Shown one piece after another: positions 1-9,745 of a DNA stretch of 64,000 nt. Source of the stretch: Zunongwangia atlantica 22II14-10F7 (GTDB taxonomy: Bacteria > Bacteroidota > Bacteroidia > Flavobacteriales > Flavobacteriaceae); the NCBI RefSeq assembly GCF_002094855.1, contig NZ_ARYN01000020.1:1-64000 (forward strand). Reading direction: 5' to 3'. Positions within the stretch are counted from its first letter, which is position 1; each line of letters starts with the position of its first letter. The notes under the pieces were generated by a model. The model saw only the letters and a list, made by a program, of their open reading frames with translations, was not told the DNA's origin and did no database searches. Position numbers and translations under genes: made by a program.

Positions 1-1
1 T

Positions 2-1288
2 TTTGTAGAAAAAGAAGCTTTTAGATCGAAAAGCATTCCGCAGGAAATTTTAGAACATGAAGAAGCTCATGTGCGCCAAAAACATACGCTGGATTTATTG
101 ATTTTGGAGGTTTTACAGATTATTTTTTGGTTTAATCCGCTATTTATTTTCATCAAAAAATCAATGCGCTTAAATCATGAATTTCTAGCCGATGAAGCCG
201 TATTAAAACAAAATTTTAGTCCGCTTGCATACTCAAATTTATTATTAGAGAGTTCCATTAATTCACATCAAAATGGGATTACAAGTTCATTTAAACAATC
301 ATTAATCAAAAAACGTATTCTTATGATTTCAAATTCATTTTCAGGAAAAAGAATAGGCCTTAAAATGGGACTTTTACTTCCTGTAATATGCTGTTGTGTT
401 TATTTTTTTAATAATGATATCGTAGCCAAACCAATTCCGCTAGAAAATCAAAAATCTAAAGCGATTTTGGATAAAAATCCAGTCATTTTTTTTACGGTGA
501 CAAATACGCAAATAGCCATAAATAACAAAGAGGTACTTTTAAATGATTTTACTAAAAAGTTTGATGAAGCTACCAAAGACTTTTCAAATTATGAGCTTTT
601 AAAAGCTTATATCAAATTCGAATCTAAGGATGTTCCTAAAGATTTTCAGGAAAAATTTGAAAATGAATTTTTTAAGACCAGGTATTATAAACTTTTAAGA
701 GAAATGGGAAGAGGATCTTCAACACTTTTTCCTACTAAAGCCGGAGAAGTTAATAATACGCCGGCTTTTCAGGTTCGCGCTAATTTAAGTGAGAACAGAG
801 CAAATGAGCCTAAAATTTATAATCACAGGGAAACTCCAACACAAAAGATGTTAGATGTTTGGAACAGTAACTCTAAAGACATGCAATTTTTTCTGGATGA
901 TAAAATGATTAGTTATTCTGAATTAAAAAGCATCAATTTAAAGTCTATTTTAAGTTATTCTGAACAGTTTTCTGAAACTGGTTCTATTATAAAAATGTTT
1001 ACAGAGATTAATGATTATTTTGACAAGCAACCTCCAGTAGATTTTCAAAATCCGGAAGCGTTGAAAGGCATTCAAGACATTTTTATTAATGGGCAAAAAG
1101 TTTCAAAGGAAGATTTAAAAGCATATAAAGCTTCAGACTTTAAGGCTTATAGAATTTTTCAGGATGGGAAGAAGAAAGCTAGTTCTAAATTTCAGTTGCA
1201 TTTTTATACCAATAAAGCGAATGAAGGTAGAGAGCAAAAATTAAAGGAGATAGAGAAAAATTCTGAAAACGGATTTTTTGTTCAATAA
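2..1288 (+). CDS. M56 family (BlaR1-like) membrane metallopeptidase, 5' end missing
   Basis: The frame is open from base 2, so the gene begins before the window. The visible part opens with an HEEAH zinc-peptidase motif (HExxH; bases 56-70), followed by a hydrophobic stretch (LLILEVLQIIFWFNPLF) and NHEFLADEAVL, the usual order in Bacteroidota M56 proteins. Another hydrophobic segment (LKMGLLLPVICCCVYFF, near base 360-415) leads into a long hydrophilic C-terminal region with no recognised domain. Family members sense a signal outside the membrane and cleave a BlaI-type repressor; such a partner gene would lie upstream, out of view. An internal GTG at 71 is not a credible start because it would cut through the zinc motif. 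Family assignment is firm; the signal sensed is unknown. Confidence 0.85.
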   Translation, partial: FVEKEAFRSKSIPQEILEHEEAHVRQKHTLDLLILEVLQIIFWFNPLFIFIKKSMRLNHEFLADEAVLKQNFSPLAYSNLLLESSINSHQNGITSSFKQSLIKKRILMISNSFSGKRIGLKMGLLLPVICCCVYFFNNDIVAKPIPLENQKSKAILDKNPVIFFTVTNTQIAINNKEVLLNDFTKKFDEATKDFSNYELLKAYIKFESKDVPKDFQEKFENEFFKTRYYKLLREMGRGSSTLFPTKAGEVNNTPAFQVRANLSENRANEPKIYNHRETPTQKMLDVWNSNSKDMQFFLDDKMISYSELKSINLKSILSYSEQFSETGSIIKMFTEINDYFDKQPPVDFQNPEALKGIQDIFINGQKVSKEDLKAYKASDFKAYRIFQDGKKKASSKFQLHFYTNKANEGREQKLKEIEKNSENGFFVQ

Positions 1289-1370
1289 AAATTACATTCT
1301 AAAATGTCGAATTTCAGGATGTAGATATTTAGAGGTCTTTCAATTTGCTAATTGTTATGGTTTACACTTT

Positions 1371-1404
1371 AAAAAAGATGACTATTACGAGTTATCTTTT
1401 TTAT
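1371..1404 (+). terminator. Rho-independent terminator after the M56 gene
   Basis: A 13-bp stem (1371-1383 with 1390-1402, one G-U pair) with loop ATTACG ends in a T tract. It lies 83 bp after the M56 stop. The rest of 1289-1598 is AT-rich and shows no gene. Confidence 0.7.
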
Positions 1405-1598
1405 TTCCTTAAACAAAATATTTATTTCTGATTTTTTACATTATGTGTGTATTTAACATTTTTACGCCTTTTTTAGATTTTTATAGGTAAAAGCAAAATT
1501 AATTATGAATTATTTGATGCTAAACCGATAAGTTGAAGATAATCTGTTAATTTTAAGTGCTTAACATTTGTTTAACTCATTTTTTAAATTTATTAACA

Positions 1599-1606
1599 TA
1601 ATTTTG
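1599..1606 (+). promoter_or_regulatory. Bacteroidota -7 element (TAATTTTG)
   Basis: TAATTTTG matches TAnnTTTG and lies 24 nt before the ATG of the small membrane protein at 1630. A TTTG at 1567-1570 is the nearest -33 candidate, but at 28 bp its spacing is long. Confidence 0.45.
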
Positions 1607-1629
1607 AGGTACTTATGGAGATTTAAAAA

Positions 1630-1794
1630 ATGGAGCGTATTCTTTTGATAATGATTGTTTTAGAGGTGGTAATTGCCGTGCTTCTTGTAATGATATTTAT
1701 TCAAATTAAATCTACCTACTTTCAGGATATTAAAAGAGAGAAGCGCATTTACCGGATGCTAAATGATTTTATAAAAAGGAAAAGAGGTTTCTAA
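1630..1794 (+). CDS. Small single-span membrane protein, 54 aa
   Basis: The frame encodes 54 residues beginning MERILLIMIVLEVVIAVLLV. One hydrophobic helix (about residues 4-24) is followed by a basic tail ending KRKRGF, the topology of a small inner-membrane protein with a cytoplasmic C-terminus. A TAnnTTTG element 24 nt upstream and a strong terminator 16 nt downstream frame it as its own transcription unit, which is the main reason to call it real. No family or function is recognised. Confidence 0.55.
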   Translation: MERILLIMIVLEVVIAVLLVMIFIQIKSTYFQDIKREKRIYRMLNDFIKRKRGF

Positions 1795-1809
1795 AACTCA
1801 AAAAATAAC

Positions 1810-1843
1810 AAAGGACAGATTTTAGCTGTCCTTTGCTATTTTT
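1810..1843 (+). terminator. Rho-independent terminator
   Basis: AAAGGACAG (1810-1818) pairs perfectly with CTGTCCTTT (1826-1834) and is followed by a T-rich tract. It closes the small-protein unit ahead of the sucD promoter. Confidence 0.75.
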
Positions 1844-1903
1844 AGTTATTTGCAAATCATTGAATAAATATCAAAAAAGCTTTAAGTTTTATCTTGAAAA
1901 ACC

Positions 1904-1911
1904 TACTTTTG
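1904..1911 (+). promoter_or_regulatory. -7 element of the sucD promoter (TACTTTTG)
   Basis: TACTTTTG fits TAnnTTTG and lies 24 nt before the sucD ATG. No clear -33 TTTG is seen at the usual spacing. Confidence 0.5.
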
Positions 1912-1935
1912 TGTAGCTAATTACAATAAATACTT

Positions 1936-2808
1936 ATGAGCGTTTTAGTAAATAAAGATTCAAAAATAATCGTGCAGGGATTTACCGGTAGCGAAGGTAC
2001 TTTTCATGCAGAGCAAATGATAGAATATGGTTCCAACGTTGTTGGAGGTGTAACTCCGGGTAAAGGAGGTCAAACTCATTTGGATAGACCGGTGTTTAAT
2101 ACAGTTTCAGATGCTGTGAAAGAAACAGGAGCAGATGTTACTATCATCTTTGTTCCGCCAGCATTTGCTGCAGATGCAATTATGGAAGCTGCTGATGCCG
2201 GGATTAAAGTAATCATTACTATTACCGAGGGTATTCCTGTTTCAGATATGGTTAAGGCTTCAGATTATATTAAGGATAAAGATTGCCGTTTAATTGGTCC
2301 TAACTGTCCTGGTGTTATCACTCCGGGTGAAGCTAAAGTTGGTATTATGCCAGGTTTTGTTTTCAAAAAAGGAACTGTAGGTATCGTTTCTAAGTCTGGT
2401 ACTTTAACTTACGAAGCTGCAGATCAGGTTGTAAAAGAAGGTTTAGGAATTACTACAGCAATTGGTATTGGTGGAGATCCAATTATTGGAACAACTACTA
2501 AAGAAGCGGTAGAGCTTTTAATGAATGATGAAGAGACTAAAGCTATCGTTATGATTGGTGAAATTGGTGGACAGTTAGAAGCTGATGCTGCTAAATGGAT
2601 CAAAGAAAACGGTAATAAAAAGCCTGTTATTGGATTTATCGCTGGAGAAACTGCTCCTGCTGGTAGAACAATGGGACATGCCGGTGCTATTGTAGGTGGT
2701 AGTGAAGATACTGCACAAGCTAAGAAAGCGATCTTAAAAGAAAATGGAGTTCATGTTGTAGATTCTCCTGCCGAGATAGGTAAAAAAGTTGCCGAAGTTC
2801 TTGGATAA
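1936..2808 (+). CDS. sucD: Succinyl-CoA synthetase (ADP-forming), alpha subunit
   Basis: This 290-residue protein matches the usual length of SucD. It catalyses reversible conversion of succinyl-CoA to succinate with substrate-level phosphorylation in the TCA cycle, together with the beta subunit SucC. Visible signatures are the N-terminal CoA-binding Rossmann region ([20 protein letters not shown]), the GPNCPGVI segment and the C-terminal [10 protein letters not shown], whose His (about residue 248) is the phosphorylated residue in the family. No sucC is adjacent; separate sucC and sucD loci are common in Bacteroidota. The gene has its own -7 element and terminator, so it is probably monocistronic. 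Confidence 0.97.
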   Translation: MSVLVNKDSKIIVQGFTGSEGTFHAEQMIEYGSNVVGGVTPGKGGQTHLDRPVFNTVSDAVKETGADVTIIFVPPAFAADAIMEAADAGIKVIITITEGIPVSDMVKASDYIKDKDCRLIGPNCPGVITPGEAKVGIMPGFVFKKGTVGIVSKSGTLTYEAADQVVKEGLGITTAIGIGGDPIIGTTTKEAVELLMNDEETKAIVMIGEIGGQLEADAAKWIKENGNKKPVIGFIAGETAPAGRTMGHAGAIVGGSEDTAQAKKAILKENGVHVVDSPAEIGKKVAEVLG

Positions 2809-2841
2809 AAGTTAAAATTTAAGATTTTTTTAAATAATTTT

Positions 2842-2875
2842 AGTCCGTAAGCGTTATATGCTTACGGACTTTTTT
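2842..2875 (+). terminator. Rho-independent terminator after sucD
   Basis: A perfect 11-bp stem (2842-2852 with 2860-2870; AGTCCGTAAGC and complement) is followed by a T run. Confidence 0.85.
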
Positions 2876-2910
2876 ATTTTTATACATATTTATCAATCAA
2901 AACTTTAACT

Positions 2911-5874
2911 ATGAGGAATTACTATCTATCGCTCATGGCAATCCTTTTCTTGGCGGTTGTCTCCTGTAAAAAAGATCAGGGAGAACATGAAAAAACTCAC
3001 ACCGATGCTAACGGATTTTCTTACGAAACTTTTGAGGATGATCCCACCGGCTTACGATTGTATACTTTGGATAATGGTTTAAAGGTTTATTTAAGCCAGA
3101 ATAATGAAGAACCGAAGATTCAAACCTTAATTGCTGTTCGTGCCGGTTCTACTTACGATCCTGCAGATAATACTGGGCTTGCGCATTACTTAGAACATAT
3201 GGTGTTTAAAGGTACCAGTAAAATAGGAACTCAGGATTGGGAAACAGAAAAAGTACTTTTAGATTCCATTTCAGATCTTTACGAAAAGCATAAAGCCACA
3301 ACAGATCCTGAAGAGAAAAAAGCAATTTATCGCCAGATCGATTCGGTTTCACAGGAAGCTTCAAAATATTCTATTGCTAACGAATATGATAAAATGGTAA
3401 GTTCTTTGGGGGCTGAGGGAACTAATGCTTTCACTTCAAATGAACAAACAGTTTATGTGAATAAAATTCCTTCAAACGAATTAGATAAATGGCTAACGGT
3501 AGAAAGTGAAAGGTTTAATGAGTTGGTACTACGTTTGTTTCATACCGAATTAGAAGCGGTTTATGAAGAGTTTAACCGCGGGCAGGATAGTGATTCCAGA
3601 AAGCAATATTATGCAGTTTTAGAAGGTCTTTATCCTACACATCCTTATGGTACACAAACTACTTTAGGGAAATCTGAGCATTTAAAAAATCCATCGATGG
3701 TGGCCATTCATAATTATCACGATAAATATTATGTGCCAAATAATATGGCCGTGATCCTTTCAGGAGATTTAGAATTTGATACTACGATTCAGAAGGTGAA
3801 TGATGCATTTGGCGGTTACGAGTCTAAAGAAGTTACGCATCCAACTTTTCCTAAAGAGCAGCCTATCACTGCGCCTATTGAAAAAGAGGTATTTGGCCCA
3901 ACATCAGAATCTGTTTATGTCGCTTTCCGTACCGATGGTGTTGGTAGTAAAGATCAAAAAATCGTTTATCTTATCGATTATATTTTGGCAAATTCACAGG
4001 CGGGTTTAATAGACTTAGATCTAAACCAAAAGCAAAAGGTACAGCAGGCTTCTTCATTTACCAATTTCGATAATGATTATGGTTTCCATTTATTATACGG
4101 AATGCCAAAGGCAGATCAATCTTTAGAAGAAGTGAAGGATTTGTTACTTGCTGAAGTAGAAAAAATTAAAAATGGAGAATTTGACGATTGGTTAATCGAA
4201 GCGGTAATTAATGATTTAAAGTTGTCTGAAATTCGCCAATATGAAAATGCATCTTCTGTAGCTTATGCACATATGGATGCTTTTATTCATTTTCAGGATT
4301 GGCAGGAAGTAGTAGATTTTACAGAGGATTTAAAAAGTATTACCAAAGAAGAACTGGTGAACTATGCAAACGAGAATTATAAAGATAATTACGTAGCAGT
4401 TTATAAGCGATTAGGAGAAGATCCTAATATCACTAAAGTAGAAAATCCGGGAATTACTCCTGTTCAATTAAATCGTGATAAGCAATCTGATTTTATAACC
4501 GAATTCAATAAAACTGAAGCACCTGCTTTAACTCCGCAATACGTAGATTACGAAAAAGCGATCAAAAAAGAAGAGACAGAAAATGGATTGCCGGTTTCCT
4601 ACATTCTAAATGAAACTAATGATCTTTTTAACCTGTATTTCATTTTTGATATGGGACAGGATAATGATAAGAAAATTTCATTGGCTACCGGATACTTGGA
4701 TTATTTGGGTACCGATAAATATACTCCTGAAGAATTGAAGCAGGAATTTTACAAACTCGGTATCAATTACTTTGTAAGTTCAGGTTCAGATCAGATTTAT
4801 GTTGGTATCAGTGGGTTAAAAGAAAATTTGCCAAAAGGCTTAGAATTGTTAGAGCATCTTTGGGAAAACGCTAAACCTAATCAGGAAACTTACGAGAAAT
4901 ACGTAGCATCTATCATGAAAGGTCGTGATGATGCTAAAACACAAAAAGGAAATATTCTTTTTAATGGTTTGCTTAATTACGGTAAATATGGCGAAGATTC
5001 TCGTTTGCGTAATATTTATACTGAAGCCGAATTAAAAGCTTTAGATCCTGCTGAATTAGTAGAAAAAGTTAAAGACCTACGTAATTTCAAACAACGTGTG
5101 CTTTACTACGGAAAAGATCCAGATGCAGCAGTAGCTGCGGTGAGCGAAAAGCATAACGTACCGTCTGAGCTTAAGGATTATCCTGAAGCCAAAGTTTACA
5201 GTGAGCAAGACACCGGTGGGAATGTTTACTTTGTAGATTATGATATGGTACAAAGTGAAATGGTTTTCCTTGCTAAAGGCGATAATTTTGATGCTGAGGA
5301 AATGGCGGCTACACAATTATTCAATACTTATTTTGGTAGTGGTTTATCTTCAATTGTATTTCAGGAAATACGTGAATCCAAGTCTTTAGCTTATTCGGCT
5401 TACTCAAGCTATCAAATGGCTTCAGAAATGGATAAACCCAACTATACGATGGCATATATCGGTACGCAAGCCAATAAAATGCCACAGGCAGTAGATGCAA
5501 TGATGGAGTTAATGACCAACATGCCTGAAGCAAAAGAACAATTTGAAGCAGCTAAAGAGGCTACGCTTAAGAAGATAGCAGCAGATCGTATTACAAAAAC
5601 AAGCATCTTTTGGAGTTACGAAAGTTTAAAGGATCGCGGTATAGATCATGATATGCGTAAAGAAATGTACGATGCTATTAAGGATATGAGTTTCGATGAT
5701 CTACAAAGCTTTTTTGATAACAATATAAAAGGCCAGGATTACAATGTTTTGGTAATTGGGAATAAAAAAGATGTAGATATGCAGGCCCTTCAAAAATTAG
5801 GGGAAGTAAAAGAACTTGATATCGATTACTTATTCAATTATGAGAAAAAAGAAGATCAGGATCTAAAATTGTAA
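2911..5874 (+). CDS. M16 family zinc peptidase, predicted lipoprotein
   Basis: The 987-residue protein begins with a lipoprotein signal (hydrophobic stretch ending VVSC, Cys about residue 19), so it is probably anchored in the periplasm or outer membrane. The inverted zinc motif HYLEH (residues ~92-96) and the downstream ELEAVYEEF segment provide the ligands and general base of M16 (pitrilysin/insulinase-like) peptidases. The length fits four M16 half-domains in one chain, the second half (EIRESKSLAYSAYSS) being the inactive-type C-terminal portion. The insertion rich in D/E and K between the metal motif and TSNEQTVYVN is usual for Bacteroidota members. It is flanked by terminators on both sides and so forms a single-gene unit. 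Substrates are unknown. Confidence 0.92.
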   Translation: MRNYYLSLMAILFLAVVSCKKDQGEHEKTHTDANGFSYETFEDDPTGLRLYTLDNGLKVYLSQNNEEPKIQTLIAVRAGSTYDPADNTGLAHYLEHMVFKGTSKIGTQDWETEKVLLDSISDLYEKHKATTDPEEKKAIYRQIDSVSQEASKYSIANEYDKMVSSLGAEGTNAFTSNEQTVYVNKIPSNELDKWLTVESERFNELVLRLFHTELEAVYEEFNRGQDSDSRKQYYAVLEGLYPTHPYGTQTTLGKSEHLKNPSMVAIHNYHDKYYVPNNMAVILSGDLEFDTTIQKVNDAFGGYESKEVTHPTFPKEQPITAPIEKEVFGPTSESVYVAFRTDGVGSKDQKIVYLIDYILANSQAGLIDLDLNQKQKVQQASSFTNFDNDYGFHLLYGMPKADQSLEEVKDLLLAEVEKIKNGEFDDWLIEAVINDLKLSEIRQYENASSVAYAHMDAFIHFQDWQEVVDFTEDLKSITKEELVNYANENYKDNYVAVYKRLGEDPNITKVENPGITPVQLNRDKQSDFITEFNKTEAPALTPQYVDYEKAIKKEETENGLPVSYILNETNDLFNLYFIFDMGQDNDKKISLATGYLDYLGTDKYTPEELKQEFYKLGINYFVSSGSDQIYVGISGLKENLPKGLELLEHLWENAKPNQETYEKYVASIMKGRDDAKTQKGNILFNGLLNYGKYGEDSRLRNIYTEAELKALDPAELVEKVKDLRNFKQRVLYYGKDPDAAVAAVSEKHNVPSELKDYPEAKVYSEQDTGGNVYFVDYDMVQSEMVFLAKGDNFDAEEMAATQLFNTYFGSGLSSIVFQEIRESKSLAYSAYSSYQMASEMDKPNYTMAYIGTQANKMPQAVDAMMELMTNMPEAKEQFEAAKEATLKKIAADRITKTSIFWSYESLKDRGIDHDMRKEMYDAIKDMSFDDLQSFFDNNIKGQDYNVLVIGNKKDVDMQALQKLGEVKELDIDYLFNYEKKEDQDLKL

Positions 5875-5897
5875 TTCAGAATAAAGAAAAATTAAAG

Positions 5898-5924
5898 ACC
5901 TCCTTGAAAAAGGAGGTTTTTTTA
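5898..5924 (+). terminator. Rho-independent terminator after the M16 peptidase gene
   Basis: ACCTCCTT (5898-5905) pairs with AAGGAGGT (5910-5917), followed by seven or more T. Confidence 0.85.
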
Positions 5925-5945
5925 TACCTAAACAATGCTTATTCT

Positions 5946-5953
5946 TATCTTTG
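5946..5953 (+). promoter_or_regulatory. -7 element of the fabG promoter (TATCTTTG)
   Basis: TATCTTTG is an exact TAnnTTTG match 31 nt before the fabG ATG. Confidence 0.55.
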
Positions 5954-5984
5954 GCGAAGATTAATCTAACTTACTATAATACAT

Positions 5985-6731
5985 ATGAAATTATTAGAAG
6001 GTAAAAATGCTATCGTAACCGGTGGAAGCCGTGGGATTGGTAGAGGTATAGCAAAAGTATTTGCAGAGCATGGTGCTAATGTTGCATTCACGTATAACTC
6101 TTCTGAAGAAGCAGCTAAAGAGCTGGAAAACGAGCTTTCTGAAACCGGAGTAAAGGCTAAAGGTTATAAATCTAATGCAGCCGATTTTGAGCAGGCTCAG
6201 GAATTAATCAAAAATGTAGCTGAAGACTTTGGTGCTATCGACATTCTTGTAAATAATGCCGGGATCACAAAGGATAACCTGCTAATGCGTATGAGTGAGG
6301 AAGATTTTGATCGCGTGATCGAAGTAAACCTTAAATCGATCTTTAATATGACCAAAGCTGTACAGCGTACTATGCTTAAACAACGTAGCGGAAGCATCAT
6401 TAATATGAGTTCTGTTGTTGGAGTTAAAGGAAATGCTGGGCAAGCGAACTACGCAGCTTCTAAAGCCGGTATTATTGGTTTTAGTAAGTCTATGGCACTA
6501 GAGCTTGGTTCTCGTAATATTCGTACCAATGTGATCGCTCCTGGGTTTATCGAAACTGAAATGACCGAGAAATTAGACGAAAAAGTAGTACAGGGGTGGA
6601 GAGATAATATTCCATTAAAACGTGGTGGTACGCCAGAGGATATCGCAAACGCCTGTGTATACTTAGGTAGTGATCTTAGTGCGTATGTTACCGGACAGGT
6701 GCTTAACGTTGATGGTGGAATGCTTACCTAA
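5985..6731 (+). CDS. fabG: 3-oxoacyl-[acyl-carrier-protein] reductase
   Basis: A 248-residue classical short-chain dehydrogenase. The NADPH-binding GGSRGIGRG motif, NNAG (ILVNNAGITKDNLLMRM) and the catalytic YxxxK (YAASK) with the preceding Ser (MSSVVG) are all present. The TKDNLLMRM segment after NNAG and the GxxxTxMTxxL-like IETEMTEKL loop are typical of FabG, not of generic SDRs. FabG reduces 3-oxoacyl-ACP in the fatty acid elongation cycle. The gene stands alone with its own promoter and is not beside other fab genes. Confidence 0.93.
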   Translation: MKLLEGKNAIVTGGSRGIGRGIAKVFAEHGANVAFTYNSSEEAAKELENELSETGVKAKGYKSNAADFEQAQELIKNVAEDFGAIDILVNNAGITKDNLLMRMSEEDFDRVIEVNLKSIFNMTKAVQRTMLKQRSGSIINMSSVVGVKGNAGQANYAASKAGIIGFSKSMALELGSRNIRTNVIAPGFIETEMTEKLDEKVVQGWRDNIPLKRGGTPEDIANACVYLGSDLSAYVTGQVLNVDGGMLT

Positions 6732-6816
6732 GCATTTGAAAAAATCCTTCGTTGTTTTTCCTTTTGTGGTTGGTAAAGCCTTAATATTCTCTTAAATTAC
6801 AACCCAAAAACGATTA

Positions 6817-8850
6817 ATGACGATATTAAACATAATATATATAACCCTGGCTGCATGCGTTGCGCTGGGGTTTTCTTATTTTCAATATTATGTGAAGTCT
6901 AAGCGTAACGGGAAGGAACGTTTAATGCTTTTTATTTTACGTGCTTTAAGCGTTTTTACGCTTCTTTTTTTATTGATCAACCCAAAGATCAAATCGGTTT
7001 TGGTTGAACGGGAAAAGCCAGATTTGGTACTCGCTTTAGATAATTCTGAGTCAATTTCTCACCTTAATCAGGAAAATAATTTAGCTGAAATTGCCTCATT
7101 TTTCAATCAGGATGAAGAAATAAATGAACGTTTTAATGTTCAAAATATAAGTTTTGGGAGTGAAATTTCTACCCAAGATTCAGCCGATTTTAGTGCAAAA
7201 CAAACCGATATTTTTAAGGTATTAGATGCTATAAAATCGAGCTTTAAAAAGAAGCAAAATGCAACGATTTTAGTGACCGATGGTAACCAGACTTTAGGCA
7301 GAGATTTTCAATATTTTAGTGCTTCAAAAAACCAAAAGATCTTTCCGGTGATCATTGGAGACACTACAAAATTTCCAGATTTAAGCATCTCAAAATTGAA
7401 TGTGAATCGATATGCTTTTCTTGAAAATAAGTTTCCAGTAGAAGTTTTTGTAAATTATTCAGGTTCAAAAAATGTCGCTTCAAGGTTTACAATATCGACT
7501 AATGGGAAGACAGTTTTTTCTGAAGATGTCAATTTTTCAGAAGAAAACAGGTCGGTTAGAATAGAGGCAAACTTACCAGCTTCGCAATTGGGAACACAAG
7601 CTTATTCCGCAGAAATTCTTCCGTTAGAAAATGAAAAAAATACGATCAATAATCAAAATAACTTTGCAGTTGAGGTGATCGACGAGCGAACTTCGGTTTT
7701 AATATTAAGTAGTATTGCGCATCCAGATCTTGGCGCTCTTAAAAAATCTATCGAAACTAATAAACAGCGAAAAGTCGCGGTAAAATACACTAGCGAAAAT
7801 AATGTAAAATTAAATGAATATCAGTTAGTTATATTTTATCAGCCAAATAATAACTTTAACACTTGGTTTGAGTTGGTAGATAAGGCTAATTTAAACTATT
7901 TTATCATAACCGGAACTAAAACTAATTGGAGTGCAGTTCAAAAATCATTGCCATTTTTATCGAAAAGCGGCAGTAATACTGAACAGGATTTCTATGCAGA
8001 AATAAATTCGAATTTTAACCAATTTCAGTTTGAAGATATCGGGTTTTTAGATCTTCCTCCTCTTCAGGATAAGTTTGGAGATCTAAAAATTGATACCGAT
8101 TTTGAGACTCTACTCTACCAAAACATCGAAGGTGTTAGCACCAAAGATCCTTTGCTGATGATCGCTAAAAGTAACGATAGAAGTTCAGCGTTTTTGTTTG
8201 GAGAAAATATCTGGAGATGGCGAACTAAGGTTTTTGTGGAGAATCAGAGCTTCGAAAAGTTCGATAATTTTATTGGAGGCTTGGTTCAAAATCTATCTTC
8301 AAAAAAGAAAAAAGAGCGCTTAAATATCGAATATGAGTCTTTTTATTACTCTAATGAAATTGTAAAATTTGACGCTCAATTTTTCGATGAAAATTATCAA
8401 TTCGATCCTAATGCAAATCTTCAAATCGAACTAAAAAATGACAGCTTAAATTCTGTATTAGATTCAAAATTTTTATTGCGAAATAATTTTTATCAGGTTA
8501 GTTTTAATGATCTTCAACCCGGGGAATATCACTTTACCGTTTCCGAAGAAAATTCAGGAATAAAGAAGTCAGGTAAATTTTCCGTAATTTCGTTCAATGT
8601 AGAAGAGCAATTTTCTTCAGCAAATTTTTCGAAACTAAAAAATCTGGCTGATAAAAATGAAAGTCAGGTTTACTTCCCCAATCAACTTGAAAATTTAAAA
8701 TCTGAACTTTTAAACGATAATCGTTTTTCAATTATAAGAAAAGAAAACACCAAATCCCAACCAATAATCGAGTGGTATATTTTGCTATTTATCTTAGTTG
8801 GTTTATTGGCAGGAGAATGGTTTTATAGAAAATATAAAGGTCTAATTTAA
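6817..8850 (+). CDS. vWA-like membrane protein with a C-terminal anchor
   Basis: The 677-residue protein has two N-terminal hydrophobic segments (about residues 1-20 and 37-50), then a vWA-like stretch with LALDNSESI (a DxSxS-like metal-site motif, one residue off canonical) and ATILVTDGNQTLG. A long beta-rich extracytoplasmic region follows, and one membrane span lies near the C-terminus (WYILLFILVGLLAGEWFYR). This layout matches Bacteroidota proteins annotated as VWA or BatA/BatB-like. It is followed after 12 bp by an SPFH gene, so the two are probably co-transcribed. The middle region has no recognised enzyme motif; a role in an envelope complex is inference. Confidence 0.7.
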   Translation: MTILNIIYITLAACVALGFSYFQYYVKSKRNGKERLMLFILRALSVFTLLFLLINPKIKSVLVEREKPDLVLALDNSESISHLNQENNLAEIASFFNQDEEINERFNVQNISFGSEISTQDSADFSAKQTDIFKVLDAIKSSFKKKQNATILVTDGNQTLGRDFQYFSASKNQKIFPVIIGDTTKFPDLSISKLNVNRYAFLENKFPVEVFVNYSGSKNVASRFTISTNGKTVFSEDVNFSEENRSVRIEANLPASQLGTQAYSAEILPLENEKNTINNQNNFAVEVIDERTSVLILSSIAHPDLGALKKSIETNKQRKVAVKYTSENNVKLNEYQLVIFYQPNNNFNTWFELVDKANLNYFIITGTKTNWSAVQKSLPFLSKSGSNTEQDFYAEINSNFNQFQFEDIGFLDLPPLQDKFGDLKIDTDFETLLYQNIEGVSTKDPLLMIAKSNDRSSAFLFGENIWRWRTKVFVENQSFEKFDNFIGGLVQNLSSKKKKERLNIEYESFYYSNEIVKFDAQFFDENYQFDPNANLQIELKNDSLNSVLDSKFLLRNNFYQVSFNDLQPGEYHFTVSEENSGIKKSGKFSVISFNVEEQFSSANFSKLKNLADKNESQVYFPNQLENLKSELLNDNRFSIIRKENTKSQPIIEWYILLFILVGLLAGEWFYRKYKGLI

Positions 8851-8862
8851 CATCAAACATCA

Positions 8863-9678
8863 ATGGAAAGATTACCAAAAGTTGCAATACCTATTTTTAT
8901 TGCAGTAGTAGTTTTAATAATTTTTATTTCAAAATCTACAGTTACCATAGGTTCTGGAGAGGCCGGGGTTTTGTATAAAACGTTTGGAAATGGTGTGGTT
9001 ACAGATGAGCCACCTTTAAACGAAGGTTTTCATTTAGTAGCGCCGTGGAACAGGGTTTTTGTTTACGAAGTAAGACAACAATCTTTAGACGAGAAAATGA
9101 CCGTTTTATCTTCAAATGGTTTGGAGATCAAATTAGATGCTTCAGTGTGGTTTCAACCTGCTTACGACGATTTAGGAAAATTACATAAAGAAAAAAGTGA
9201 AGCCTATATCGAGCGATTACTAAAACCAGCTTTACGATCTGCAACTCGTGCCGTGGTTGGGCGTTATAATCCAGAACAATTATATTCTAGTAAGCGTGAA
9301 GCGATTCAGGAAGAAATTTTAGAGGAAACACAAATTCTTCTAAGAGATCAATACGTTCAGGTAAATGAGGTTTTGGTTCGTGATGTAGCATTACCGCCAA
9401 CAATTAAGGATGCGATAGAGCGCAAGTTAAGACAGGAGCAGGAATCTTTAGAATACGAGTATAGATTAACAAAAGCCGAGCAGGAAGCAGAGCGCCAGCG
9501 TATCGATGCTGAAGGTAAAGCACGAGCAAACCGAATCTTAAGTGAATCTTTAACAGATAAAGTTTTACAGGAAAAAGGAATCCAGGCGACTTTAGAATTG
9601 GCAAAATCTGGCAATGCAAAAACCGTAATTATTGGCTCTGGAGAAAATGGATTACCGCTAATTTTAGGAGATAATTAA
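8863..9678 (+). CDS. Prohibitin-family (SPFH/Band 7) membrane protein
   Basis: The 271 residues comprise one N-terminal membrane helix (residues ~7-24), an SPFH domain (VTIGSGEAGVLYKTFG through the VRDVALPPTIKDAI segment) and a Glu/Arg-rich coiled coil (KAEQEAERQRIDAEGKARAN), followed by a short Gly-rich tail. SPFH proteins form large membrane-bound rings that organise membrane proteases and lipid domains. The gene follows the vWA-like gene by 12 bp, which suggests the two products work together. Family assignment is firm; the partner protease or process is not visible here. Confidence 0.9.
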   Translation: MERLPKVAIPIFIAVVVLIIFISKSTVTIGSGEAGVLYKTFGNGVVTDEPPLNEGFHLVAPWNRVFVYEVRQQSLDEKMTVLSSNGLEIKLDASVWFQPAYDDLGKLHKEKSEAYIERLLKPALRSATRAVVGRYNPEQLYSSKREAIQEEILEETQILLRDQYVQVNEVLVRDVALPPTIKDAIERKLRQEQESLEYEYRLTKAEQEAERQRIDAEGKARANRILSESLTDKVLQEKGIQATLELAKSGNAKTVIIGSGENGLPLILGDN

Positions 9679-9707
9679 AAATTATCGTAGAAATTTTAAA
9701 TTCTGAT

Positions 9708-9737
9708 TTTGAATTTTAAAATTAATACTTAGATTTG
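9708..9737 (+). promoter_or_regulatory. his operon promoter (TTTG -33, TAGATTTG -7)
   Basis: TTTG at 9708-9711 and TAGATTTG at 9730-9737 are separated by 18 bp, a good match to Bacteroidota promoter spacing. Transcription would begin only a few bases before the leader-peptide ATG at 9746, giving an almost leaderless leader ORF. Confidence 0.65.
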
Positions 9738-9745
9738 CTTCCATA

